From Ensifer adhaerens (GTDB taxonomy: Bacteria; Pseudomonadota; Alphaproteobacteria; Rhizobiales; Rhizobiaceae): DNA of 64,000 bases. The notes beneath the pieces are model-generated. The model saw nothing but the letters and a program-made list of their open reading frames with translations. It did not search any database and had not been told where the DNA came from. Below are positions 53,203-61,550 of this stretch, piece after piece; the stretch's first letter is position 1, and each line of letters begins with the position of its first letter. The position numbers and the translations under genes were made by a program. The stretch lies in assembly GCF_002007205.1 (NCBI RefSeq), contig NZ_LAZS01000001.1:1-64000 (forward strand). Reading direction: 5' to 3'.

Positions 53203-54412
53203 CGTCTCCCCCTGGCTGACCGTCATCGGTATCGGTGAGGATGGTGTAGCCGGTCTCGGCGACGAGGCCAAGCGGCTGATTTCCGAGGCGCCCGTCGTCT
53301 ATGGCGGCCATCGGCATTTGGAGCTCGCGGCCTCCCTCATCACGGGTGAGGCTCATCATTGGCAGAGCCCGCTCGAACGCTCGGTCGTCGAGATCGTTGC
53401 CCGCCGTGGCACGCCTGTCGTGGTGCTTGCCTCCGGCGACCCTTTCTTCTTTGGCGTCGGCGTGACGCTGGCGCGCCGCATCGCCTCTGCCGAAATCCGA
53501 ACGTTGCCGGCGCCGTCGTCGATCAGCCTTGCTGCCTCGCGGCTCGGCTGGGCGCTGCAGGATGCGACGCTCGTCTCCGTGCATGGACGCCCGCTCGACC
53601 TGGTTCGGCCGCACCTTCATCCGGGTGCAAAGGTGCTGACGCTGACCTCCGACGGCGCGGGTCCGAGGGACCTGGCCGAGCTTCTGGTTTCAAGCGGCTT
53701 CGGTCAGTCGCGGCTGACGGTTCTCGAAGCGCTTGGCGGCGCCGGCGAACGGGTAACGACGCAGATCGCGTCGCGCTTCATGCTCGGCCTCGTGCATCCG
53801 TTGAATGTCTGCGCGATCGAGGTGACAGCCGACGAGGGTGCGCGCGTGCTGCCGCTGGCGGCCGGCCGCGACGACGCGCTGTTCGAACATGACGGGCAGA
53901 TCACCAAGCGCGAGGTGCGGGCGCTGACGCTGTCGGCACTCGCGCCGCGCAAGGGCGAACTGCTCTGGGATATCGGCGGTGGCTCCGGTTCGATCGGCAT
54001 CGAATGGATGCTGGCCGACCCGACGATGCAGGCGATCTCCATCGAGGTGTCGCGGGAACGGGCCGTCCGCATCGGCCGCAACGCGACGATGTTCGGCGTG
54101 CCCGGGCTGACGGTGGTCGAAGGCGAGGCGCCGGCGGCCCTTGCCGGCCTGCCGCAGCCGGACGCAATCTTCATCGGCGGCGGCGGCAGCGAAGACGGGG
54201 TGATGGAAGCGGCGATCGCAGCACTTGGCACCGGCGGCCGTCTCGTCGCCAATGCGGTGACGACGGACATGGAAAGGGTGCTGCTCGATTATCATGCGCG
54301 CCTCGGCGGCACGCTGATCCGCATCGATATCGCCCGGGCCGGACCCGTCGGCGAAATGACCGGCTGGCGGCCTGCCATGCCGGTGACGCAATGGTCCTGG
54401 ACGAAGATCTAA
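53171..54412 (+). CDS. cobL: Precorrin-6Y C5,15-methyltransferase (decarboxylating)
   Basis: 413 aa fusion of CbiE-like (about 1-205; VIGIGEDGVAGLGDEAKRLI, ASGDPFFFGVG) and CbiT-like (about 215-413; LLWDIGGGSGSIGIEWMLA, PDAIFIGGGG) methylases. It methylates C5 and C15 and decarboxylates the C12 acetate. ATG 53171 gives the length known for SC510 CobL. Its start region overlaps the 5' end of cobK on the opposite strand. Confidence 0.95.
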   Translation: MADVSNGEPAIVSPWLTVIGIGEDGVAGLGDEAKRLISEAPVVYGGHRHLELAASLITGEAHHWQSPLERSVVEIVARRGTPVVVLASGDPFFFGVGVTLARRIASAEIRTLPAPSSISLAASRLGWALQDATLVSVHGRPLDLVRPHLHPGAKVLTLTSDGAGPRDLAELLVSSGFGQSRLTVLEALGGAGERVTTQIASRFMLGLVHPLNVCAIEVTADEGARVLPLAAGRDDALFEHDGQITKREVRALTLSALAPRKGELLWDIGGGSGSIGIEWMLADPTMQAISIEVSRERAVRIGRNATMFGVPGLTVVEGEAPAALAGLPQPDAIFIGGGGSEDGVMEAAIAALGTGGRLVANAVTTDMERVLLDYHARLGGTLIRIDIARAGPVGEMTGWRPAMPVTQWSWTKI

Positions 54413-54428
54413 ATTCTTGGAGTAGCCT

Positions 54429-55190
54429 ATGACGGTACATTTCATCGGCGCAGGCCCGGGCGCTGCAGATCTGATCACGGTGCGCGGGCGCGACCTGATC
54501 GGGCGTTGCCCAGTCTGCCTTTATGCCGGCTCGATCGTTTCGCCGGAGCTGCTGCAGTATTGCCCGCCGGGCGCGCGTATCATTGATACTGCGCCGATGT
54601 CGCTCGACGAGATCGAGGCGGAATATGTGAAGGCGGAGGCCGACGGACTTGACGTGGCGCGGCTGCATTCCGGCGATCTCTCCGTCTGGAGTGCGGTGGC
54701 CGAACAGATCCGCCGGCTGGAGAAGAACGGCATCGCCTATACGATGACGCCGGGCGTCCCGTCCTTTGCGGCGGCCGCCTCGGCGCTCGGGCGTGAACTG
54801 ACCATTCCGGCGGTCGCCCAGAGCCTGGTGCTGACCCGTGTCTCCGGCCGCGCCTCGCCGATGCCGAACACCGAGACGCTCGCCGCCTTCGGTGCGACCG
54901 GCTCGACGCTGGCGATCCATCTTGCGATCCATGCGCTTCAGCAGGTGGTCGAGGAACTGACGCCGCTCTATGGCGCCGATTGCCCCGTCGCGATCGTCGT
55001 CAAGGCCTCCTGGCCGGACGAGCGGGTGGTGCGCGGCACGCTCGGTGACATCGCCGCTAGGGTGGCGGAAGAGCCGATCGAGCGCACGGCGCTGATCTTC
55101 GTCGGCCCCGGCCTCGAAGCCTCCGATTTCCGTGAAAGCTCGCTCTACGATCCCGCCTATCAGCGGCGCTTCCGAGGGCGCGGCGAGTAG
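54429..55190 (+). CDS. cobM: Precorrin-4 C11-methyltransferase
   Basis: 253 aa SAM methylase: [39 protein letters not shown] and [20 protein letters not shown]. It follows cobL by 16 bases and converges on phaG. It completes the methylation set in this group; cobalt insertion and later steps are not encoded in the window. Confidence 0.95.
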   Translation: MTVHFIGAGPGAADLITVRGRDLIGRCPVCLYAGSIVSPELLQYCPPGARIIDTAPMSLDEIEAEYVKAEADGLDVARLHSGDLSVWSAVAEQIRRLEKNGIAYTMTPGVPSFAAAASALGRELTIPAVAQSLVLTRVSGRASPMPNTETLAAFGATGSTLAIHLAIHALQQVVEELTPLYGADCPVAIVVKASWPDERVVRGTLGDIAARVAEEPIERTALIFVGPGLEASDFRESSLYDPAYQRRFRGRGE

Positions 55191-55224
55191 ACCGCGACCA
55201 TCTGAGGCCTTGTGGGCCTGAAAG

Positions 55225-55596
55225 TTACTCTGCTTGTTCTTCGCGCGGCGGCCGCTGCTTGAGCGGGACGCCGCGCTGTTCCTCGACGCGGTCGCGATAA
55301 AGCGCTGCCTGCCCGAGCAGCATCAGCGTCACCGGCGTGGTGACGACGACGAAGACGATGATCAGGATTTCGTGGAACACCCAGCGGCTCTGCAGCACGG
55401 CAAAGCAGATGATCGAGGCGGTACAGATCATCAGCACGCCGCCGCTGGTCGCGAGCGTCGGCGCATGCAGGCGTTCGTAGAAGCTGGTAAACCTGATGAG
55501 GCCGACGGAGCCGATCAGCGCCACTGCAGCGCCGAGAACGGTAAGCCCGCAGACGATGACGGCCGCCCAGACCGGAAGATCGGTGAGATGGCTCAT
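55225..55596 (-). CDS. phaG: Pha/Mrp cation:proton antiporter subunit G
   Basis: 123 aa MnhG/PhaG (PF03334) with three transmembrane helices (about 10-30, 40-60, 65-90), including VGLIRFTSFYERLHAPTLATSGGVLM and the TTPVTLMLLGQAALYRDRV end. It is last in the six-gene operon and overlaps phaF by four bases. Confidence 0.92.
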   Translation of the reverse strand: MSHLTDLPVWAAVIVCGLTVLGAAVALIGSVGLIRFTSFYERLHAPTLATSGGVLMICTASIICFAVLQSRWVFHEILIIVFVVVTTPVTLMLLGQAALYRDRVEEQRGVPLKQRPPREEQAE

Positions 55597-55874
55597 TCGA
55601 TGATCTCCCCGCGCATCAGGAACTTGCCAAAGGCGATCGACGAAACGAAGCCGATCAGCGCGACGATCAGGGCGGACTCGAAATAGAGCGAGTTGGCCGA
55701 GCGGATGCCGAAGGTCAGGAGCATCAGCATGGCGTTGATGTAGAGGGTGTCGAGGCCGAGGATGCGGTCCTGTGCGCGCGGTCCCCGCACCATGCGGTAG
55801 AAGGCGAAGGCCATCGCCAGGCCGAGCATGATCTGGGCAACCAGGATCGACCAGATGATTGAAAGTTCCATCAT
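55593..55874 (-). CDS. phaF: Pha/Mrp antiporter subunit F
   Basis: 93 aa MnhF/PhaF with three helices. The MVRGPRAQDRILGLDTLYIN segment between helices 1 and 2 is the family hallmark. It overlaps phaE and phaG by four bases on each side, consistent with assembly as a complex. Confidence 0.92.
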   Translation of the reverse strand: MMELSIIWSILVAQIMLGLAMAFAFYRMVRGPRAQDRILGLDTLYINAMLMLLTFGIRSANSLYFESALIVALIGFVSSIAFGKFLMRGEIIE

Positions 55875-56356
55875 CCGAATATCTCCTTCAGGGCGGTCTC
55901 ATAGCGCTTGACCGTATCGAGCCAGACATCCTCGTTCTCCATGTCGAGCACGTGGAAGAGCAGGGACTTGCGGTGGCGATCGTATTCGAGCCAGGCCGTT
56001 CCGGGCGTCGCCGTCATGACGCAGGCAAGCAGCGCCAAGGCGTTTTCGTCATCCAGGTCGAGATCGATGGTCAGGAAGCCCGGATTCGGCGGCCGGCGCT
56101 GGCCACGCAGGATGACGGCGATAACGGCGATGTTCGAGCGGATCACGTCGAGGGCGACGGTGAAGCCGAAGCGCACAATCAACAGGATCCTGCGCGGGTG
56201 CGAGTGCACGAGGCCGAGCTTCAGCGTCACCCAGCCGAGACCGATCGCAAGTAAAGTACCCATGATGATGGTGCCGGGGGCGACGGACTGATTGAGCAGG
56301 AGCCAGACGAGGAGCAGCCCGACGGAAAGCAGCGGATAGGGGAACCAGGTGCGCAT
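55871..56356 (-). CDS. phaE: Pha/Mrp antiporter subunit E
   Basis: 161 aa MnhE/PhaE with two or three N-terminal helices. A cytosolic part contains LTIDLDLDDENALALLACVMTATPGT and LLFHVLDMEN, typical of MnhE. It lies three bases after phaD and overlaps phaF. Confidence 0.92.
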   Translation of the reverse strand: MRTWFPYPLLSVGLLLVWLLLNQSVAPGTIIMGTLLAIGLGWVTLKLGLVHSHPRRILLIVRFGFTVALDVIRSNIAVIAVILRGQRRPPNPGFLTIDLDLDDENALALLACVMTATPGTAWLEYDRHRKSLLFHVLDMENEDVWLDTVKRYETALKEIFG

Positions 56357-56359
56357 CGC

Positions 56360-57976
56360 CTATTGCCCTCCCGCCCGGGGCGCAGTGAGCACCCGTTCCG
56401 TGTAACCCGTCGGGTCGAACAGCGAATCCGCCGTCGCCTGCATGTAGCGCATGGCCGGCCCGGCCTGCAGGCTCAAGAAGATACAGGCGGCGAGCAGCAC
56501 GACGACGGGGGTGATCTCGATGACGACGACGCGCGGCACGGTGTTTTCGATCGACGCCCAGAAGGTGCGGATGCCGACGCGGTTCATGGCGATCATCGCG
56601 GCGAGACCCGAGACGATCAGCAGCGTGACGTAGGTCCAGTCGGCTGCGGAGACCGCCGGCGCAGTTTCGGTGCCCGACAATCCAAAGAGGCCGCCGAGGA
56701 TGGCGAACTTGGCGACGAAGCCGGAGAGCGGTGGCAGGCCGGCCAACAGCAGGGCACAAAGGCAGAAGCAAAGGCCGAGGATCGCCATCGTGCCGGGGAT
56801 CGCCGCGCCGGCCTCTTCTTCCTCCTCGTCCTCGTCGGCATCGCCATAGGCTTCCATCGTCACCGCCAGAACGTCGGCGCCGGCGTCGCGGCCGCGCTCG
56901 ACCAGTTCGATCAACAGGAAGAAGGCGGCGATCGTCAGTGTCGAGCTGACGAGATAGAAGAGCGCGCCGGCAATCATGCTCGGATGGCCGAGGCCGATGG
57001 CGGCGAGCAGCGTGCCGGAGGAAACCAGCACCGAATAGGCGGCCAGGCGGCCCATTGCCTGCGAGGCAAGCACGCCGATGGCGCCGAAGGCGATCGTCAA
57101 CAGGCCGCCCGCAAGCAGAACCGATTGCCCAAAGCCGGCCGAGGCGCCGGCGCTCGCGCCGAAGACCAGCAGCGAAAGCCTGAGGATCACGTAGATGCCG
57201 ACCTTGGTGAGGATCGCGAAGACGGCGGCGACCGGTGGCGTCGCAGCCGCATAGGCGGTCGGCAGCCAGAAGCTCAAGGGCCACATGCCGGCCTTCACCA
57301 GGAAGGCGACGCCAAGCACGCCGGCGCCGACCTCGACCATCTGGCGATCGTCCGGCGAAAGCGTCGCCAGCTTCATCGAAAGATCGGCCATGTTGAGCGT
57401 GCCGGTTGCGCCGTAGATCAGACTGACGCCGATCAGGAAGAGCGAGGAGGCGGCAAGGTTGATCGCGATGTAGTGCAGCCCCGCCTTGACGCGCAGCGGC
57501 CCGGAGCCGTGCAGCAGCAGGCCATAGGACGCCGCCAGCATCATCTCGAAGAAGACGAAGAGGTTGAAGAGGTCGCCGGTCAGGAACGAGCCGTTGAGGC
57601 CGGCGATCAGCAACTGGAACAGCGAATGGAAATGATGGCCCGACGTGTGCCAGCGGGCGATCGAATAGGCCTGGGCGGCCAGCGCCAATCCGCTCGTGAG
57701 ACACAGCATCAGCGCCGAGAGGCGGTCGAGCACCAGCACGATGCCGAAGGGTGCCGGCCAGTTACCGAGCTGGTAGACGCCGCTGCCGGCGGGCACGCCG
57801 TCCGTCGAGGCGATGCGCATCAGCACCATCGAGAGGATGAAGAGGGCGAGCGTCGAGACGAAGCCCATCACGCCCTTTGCCATGCGGTTGCGCTCGTCGA
57901 TCGGGATCATCGCGGCGCCGACCATCAGCGGCAGCAGGATCGGCAGGATCAGCAGGTGGTGCATCCAGTTAGTCAT
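56360..57976 (-). CDS. phaD: Pha/Mrp antiporter subunit D
   Basis: 538 aa NuoM/N-like proton-conducting subunit with about 14 helices. GDLFNLFVFFEMMLAASYGLLLHG and the channel segment VKAGMWPLSFWLPTAYAAATPPVAAVFAILTKVG are landmarks. An acidic insert (DADEDEEEEE near 360-375) lies between helices and is unusual for the family. It overlaps phaC by eight bases. Confidence 0.93.
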   Translation of the reverse strand: MTNWMHHLLILPILLPLMVGAAMIPIDERNRMAKGVMGFVSTLALFILSMVLMRIASTDGVPAGSGVYQLGNWPAPFGIVLVLDRLSALMLCLTSGLALAAQAYSIARWHTSGHHFHSLFQLLIAGLNGSFLTGDLFNLFVFFEMMLAASYGLLLHGSGPLRVKAGLHYIAINLAASSLFLIGVSLIYGATGTLNMADLSMKLATLSPDDRQMVEVGAGVLGVAFLVKAGMWPLSFWLPTAYAAATPPVAAVFAILTKVGIYVILRLSLLVFGASAGASAGFGQSVLLAGGLLTIAFGAIGVLASQAMGRLAAYSVLVSSGTLLAAIGLGHPSMIAGALFYLVSSTLTIAAFFLLIELVERGRDAGADVLAVTMEAYGDADEDEEEEEAGAAIPGTMAILGLCFCLCALLLAGLPPLSGFVAKFAILGGLFGLSGTETAPAVSAADWTYVTLLIVSGLAAMIAMNRVGIRTFWASIENTVPRVVVIEITPVVVLLAACIFLSLQAGPAMRYMQATADSLFDPTGYTERVLTAPRAGGQ

Positions 57977-58316
57977 GGCGCTGCTCCCGGCCGTCGACGT
58001 GGTCGGTGCCGGTGAAGCCGCGCGAGGCGAGCAGCACGACGAGGAAGAGCGCGGTCATGGCAAAGCCAATGACGATCGCCGTCAGCACGAGGGCCTGCGG
58101 CACCGGATCGGTGAAGCGGCTGAGATCGCCGACGCCGCCGGGTTCCAGCACCGGCGGCGCGTTTACGCGAAGGCGTCCCATGCCGAAGATGAAGAGATTG
58201 ACCGCATAGGACAGCAGCGAGAGGCCGATGATCACCTGGTAGGTGCGCGGGCGCAAAAGCAGGTAGACGCCGGAAGCCGTGAGAACGCCGATCGCGGCAG
58301 AGAGGATGATTTCCAT
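57969..58316 (-). CDS. phaC: Pha/Mrp antiporter subunit C
   Basis: 115 aa NuoK-like MnhC/PhaC subunit with three helices and the motif VIIGLSLLSYAVNLFIFGMG. DPVPQALVLTAIVIGFAMTALFLVVLL is the conserved C-terminal helix region. Its ATG overlaps the phaAB stop by one base. Confidence 0.93.
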   Translation of the reverse strand: MEIILSAAIGVLTASGVYLLLRPRTYQVIIGLSLLSYAVNLFIFGMGRLRVNAPPVLEPGGVGDLSRFTDPVPQALVLTAIVIGFAMTALFLVVLLASRGFTGTDHVDGREQRHD

Positions 58317-61267
58317 CAGCGGGCCTCCTTTCCGCTCCGCGTGGCGCGGGCATGGGCGCGCGGCGCGCGGATCGACTGGTGGGCAAGCGCGATGAGGATC
58401 AGCACGGTTGCGCCGAGCACCAGCGAGAAGACGCCGAGATCGAAGAAAAGGGCGCTTGCGAGCGGGAACTTGCCGACGATCGGCAGGGTCACGTACTGCG
58501 CATGCGAGGTGAGGAACGGATAGCCGAACAACCAGGAACCGATGCCGGTGGCGGCGGCCACCAGAAGCCCGATGCTCATCCAGCGCAGCGGATGGATGCG
58601 CAGCCGTTCTTCGACCCAGCGGGTTCCGCCGGACATGTATTGCAGAATGAAACCGATCGACATGGCGATGCCGGCGGCAAAGCCACCACCCGGCAGGTCA
58701 TGGCCGCGCAGGAACAGGTAGGCTGCCAGCATGCCGATGACCGGGAACATCCAGCGCATGATCACCGACGGCACGAACAGGTATTCGGCGACGCTGTCGC
58801 CCTTGCTGCGATCAGGATGATCGTCGTCGAAGGCGTTCTGGACGCGCTGCTGTTCCGGCGCCTCCAGGCTGTCTGCCTGCGGGCGGAAACGCAGGAGCAG
58901 GGCGAAGACCGTGAGCGCGACGATCGCAAGCACTGCGATCTCGCCGAGCGTGTCGAAGCCGCGGAAATCGACGAGGATGACGTTGACGACGTTGGTGCCG
59001 CCGCCTTCCTTGTAGGCGCGCTCGAGGAAATAGCTGGCGATCGTCTCGGGCATCGGGCGGGTCATCATCGTATAGGCAATGAGCGCCACGCCACCGCCGG
59101 CGACGACCGCCAGCAGGAAGTCTCGCAGACGGCGGAAACGGACCTTGAGCGAAAGCAGCTCATTTTCCTGGGTGTCTTCGATGCGCTTCGGTAGCCAGCG
59201 AAGACCGAGCAGAATGAGCACGGTCGTGACGATCTCGACGAGGAGCTGGGTCACGGCAAGGTCGGGCGCCGAAAGCCAGACGAAGGTGAGGCAGGTGGTG
59301 AGCCCGGCGCCGCCGAGCAGCACGAGTGCCGCCAGCCTGTGGAACTTTGCAAGGATCGCGGCCCCGATGGCGCAGGCGATGCCGACCGCCCAGAGGAGGG
59401 CGAAGGCCGGATCGATGCTGCGCACGAGAAGCGGCGGCAGTTCGAAATGATTGAAAAGCAGCGGCAGCGCGCCGGCGGCGATCGCGATGAAGACGAGGAA
59501 GCGCATCTGCGGCTGCAGCCGCCTTGTGCCGAGGTTCTGCTCGAGCGCGCGTGCCCACTTCCACGAAAGCGTCACCAGCACCCGCTCGAAGATGCGCTGG
59601 CCATGCAGCAGGCGGAAGATCGGCGGGCCTTCGACGCTGGTCGCAAGGTAGTTGCGCATCAGGAAATAGAGGCCGACACCGCCGGCAAGCGCAACGAAGC
59701 TCATGATCAGCGGCAGGTTCCAGCCGTGCCAGACCGACAGGCTGTAATAGGGCGTGTTGGCGCCGAGAATGGAGACGACCGCCGTGTGCAGGAACGGGCC
59801 GATGGTGATCGCCGGGATGATGCCGACGACGAGGCAGGCGAGCACCAGGAATTCGATCGGCACGCGCATCCAGCGCGGCGGCTCGTGCGGCACCTTCGGA
59901 AGATCCTCGTGGATCTTGCCGAAGAAGACGCTGTGGATGAAACGCAGCGAATAGGTGACCGCAAACATGCCGGCGAGCGTCGCGACATACGGCGTCATCG
60001 TATCGAGAATGTTGGCCTGGTGCGTTTCGATCGCTTCGGCGAAGAACATTTCCTTCGAGATGAAGCCGTTCAAGAGCGGCACGCCAGCCATGGCCGCGCT
60101 GGCGACCATGGCGAGCACCGCCGTTCCAGGCATGTACCTGATCAGCCCTCCGAGCTTGCGCATGTCGCGCGTACCGGTCTCGTGGTCGATGATGCCGGCC
60201 GCCATGAACAGCGACGCCTTGAAGGTCGCGTGGTTGACGATGTGGAAGACGGCGGCGACGGCGGCAAGCGGGCTGCCGAGGCTCAGGAGAACCGTGATCA
60301 GGCCAAGATGGCTGATGGTGGAATAGGCGAGCAGGCCCTTGAGGTCCTGCTGGAAGATGGCGAAATAGGCGCCGAGCAGCAGCGTCGAAAGACCGGCAAG
60401 GCCAACGATCCAGAACCAGGCCTCGGTGCCGGCCATGACCGGCCAGAGGCGCACCAAGAGGAAGACGCCGGCCTTTACCATGGTTGCCGAATGCAGATAG
60501 GCCGAGACCGGGGTCGGTGCCGACATCGCGTGCGGCAGCCAGAAATGGAACGGGAACTGCGCGCTCTTCGTCAGCGCGCCGAGCAGCACCAGGATTAAGA
60601 CCGGCATGTAGAGCGGCGAGTTGCGGATGAGGTCGCCCGAGGCGAGCACCACGTCGAGATCGTAGCTGCCGACGATGCGGCCCATCAGCAGAAGGCCGAC
60701 AAGCATGCAGAGGCCGCCGGTGCCGGTGACGGTCAGCGCCATGCGGGCGCCGTCACGGGCGTGCGCATTGTGATGCCAGTAGCCGATCAAGAGGAAGGAG
60801 ACGATGCTCGTCAGCTCCCAGAAGACGGCAAGCAGGATGAGGTTGCCCGACAGCACGACGCCGAGCATGGAGCCCATGAAGGCGAGGAACAGCGACAGGA
60901 AGCGCGGCACCGGGTCTTCTGCAGCCATGTAGTAGCGGGCGTAAAGCACCACGAGTACGCCGATCGCGGTCACCAGAACCGTGAAAAGCCAGGCGAAGCC
61001 GTCCATCCGGAGCGTGAAGTTGAGGCCGAGTTCCGGAAGCCAGGCGATGTCGTAGCGCAGCACGCCGCCTGAGGTGACGAAGGGGTAGAGGCTGGCGGCG
61101 ACAAGGAAACACAGAAGCGCAATGGTGCCGGCGAACCAGGCCGTCGCGCCGCGCTGATCGGGCGGGAAGAAGATTGCAAGGAGGCTTCCCGCAAATGGGG
61201 CGAGAATGAAGACAGAAAGCAATTTTCCCGCGTATTCGATCGTACCGTTCCCTTCGTTCGGGTTCAT
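58316..61267 (-). CDS. phaAB: Pha/Mrp antiporter fused A/B subunit
   Basis: 983 aa fusion of NuoL-like MnhA (residues to about 780) and MnhB (about 810-965, beginning EYLFVPSVIMRWMFPVIG), the hallmark of six-gene group 2 Mrp operons. NuoL motifs include FWELTSIVSFLLIGYWHHN, KSAQFPFHFWLPHAMSAPTPVSAYLHSATMVKAGVFLL and HIVNHATFKASLFMAAGIIDHETGTRD. It exchanges Na+ or K+ for protons and supports pH and salt tolerance. ATG 61267 is preferred over a frame extending to 61321. Confidence 0.93.
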   Translation of the reverse strand: MNPNEGNGTIEYAGKLLSVFILAPFAGSLLAIFFPPDQRGATAWFAGTIALLCFLVAASLYPFVTSGGVLRYDIAWLPELGLNFTLRMDGFAWLFTVLVTAIGVLVVLYARYYMAAEDPVPRFLSLFLAFMGSMLGVVLSGNLILLAVFWELTSIVSFLLIGYWHHNAHARDGARMALTVTGTGGLCMLVGLLLMGRIVGSYDLDVVLASGDLIRNSPLYMPVLILVLLGALTKSAQFPFHFWLPHAMSAPTPVSAYLHSATMVKAGVFLLVRLWPVMAGTEAWFWIVGLAGLSTLLLGAYFAIFQQDLKGLLAYSTISHLGLITVLLSLGSPLAAVAAVFHIVNHATFKASLFMAAGIIDHETGTRDMRKLGGLIRYMPGTAVLAMVASAAMAGVPLLNGFISKEMFFAEAIETHQANILDTMTPYVATLAGMFAVTYSLRFIHSVFFGKIHEDLPKVPHEPPRWMRVPIEFLVLACLVVGIIPAITIGPFLHTAVVSILGANTPYYSLSVWHGWNLPLIMSFVALAGGVGLYFLMRNYLATSVEGPPIFRLLHGQRIFERVLVTLSWKWARALEQNLGTRRLQPQMRFLVFIAIAAGALPLLFNHFELPPLLVRSIDPAFALLWAVGIACAIGAAILAKFHRLAALVLLGGAGLTTCLTFVWLSAPDLAVTQLLVEIVTTVLILLGLRWLPKRIEDTQENELLSLKVRFRRLRDFLLAVVAGGGVALIAYTMMTRPMPETIASYFLERAYKEGGGTNVVNVILVDFRGFDTLGEIAVLAIVALTVFALLLRFRPQADSLEAPEQQRVQNAFDDDHPDRSKGDSVAEYLFVPSVIMRWMFPVIGMLAAYLFLRGHDLPGGGFAAGIAMSIGFILQYMSGGTRWVEERLRIHPLRWMSIGLLVAAATGIGSWLFGYPFLTSHAQYVTLPIVGKFPLASALFFDLGVFSLVLGATVLILIALAHQSIRAPRAHARATRSGKEAR

Positions 61268-61334
61268 GGAGAGCGGGCACCCGAGCGCCGTGCTTTCCAA
61301 AAGAATGCACAAGGGACGCATCAGGATTTTGATT

Positions 61335-61388
61335 CTAGAGCATCTTTTCCGCTTTCAGTGGTTCCACTTGAAGCGGGACACGCTAGAG
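61335..61388. repeat. Palindromic intergenic repeat, copy D
   Basis: CTAGAGCATC (61335-61344) to CGCTAGAG (61381-61388), with an inner imperfect stem GCTTTCAGTGG / CCACTTGAAGC. It lies upstream of phaAB and downstream of the GGDEF-EAL gene. Its ends belong to the same TAGAGC/GCTCTA family as copies A to C. Confidence 0.65.
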
Positions 61389-61550
61389 GCCCGAAAGGGC
61401 GGTCGCATCAGCGACTGCCGCAGGTGATGCCGCCATTCCCAAAAGCGGAGGCAGGCAATTGTTTTTATGGCGATTCGCGGCACGGCTGCCAAGCCTTGAG
61501 CGTGCGAAAAATGCACGCACCTGCGTTTTTAACAGACCCTGAAGTGCATC

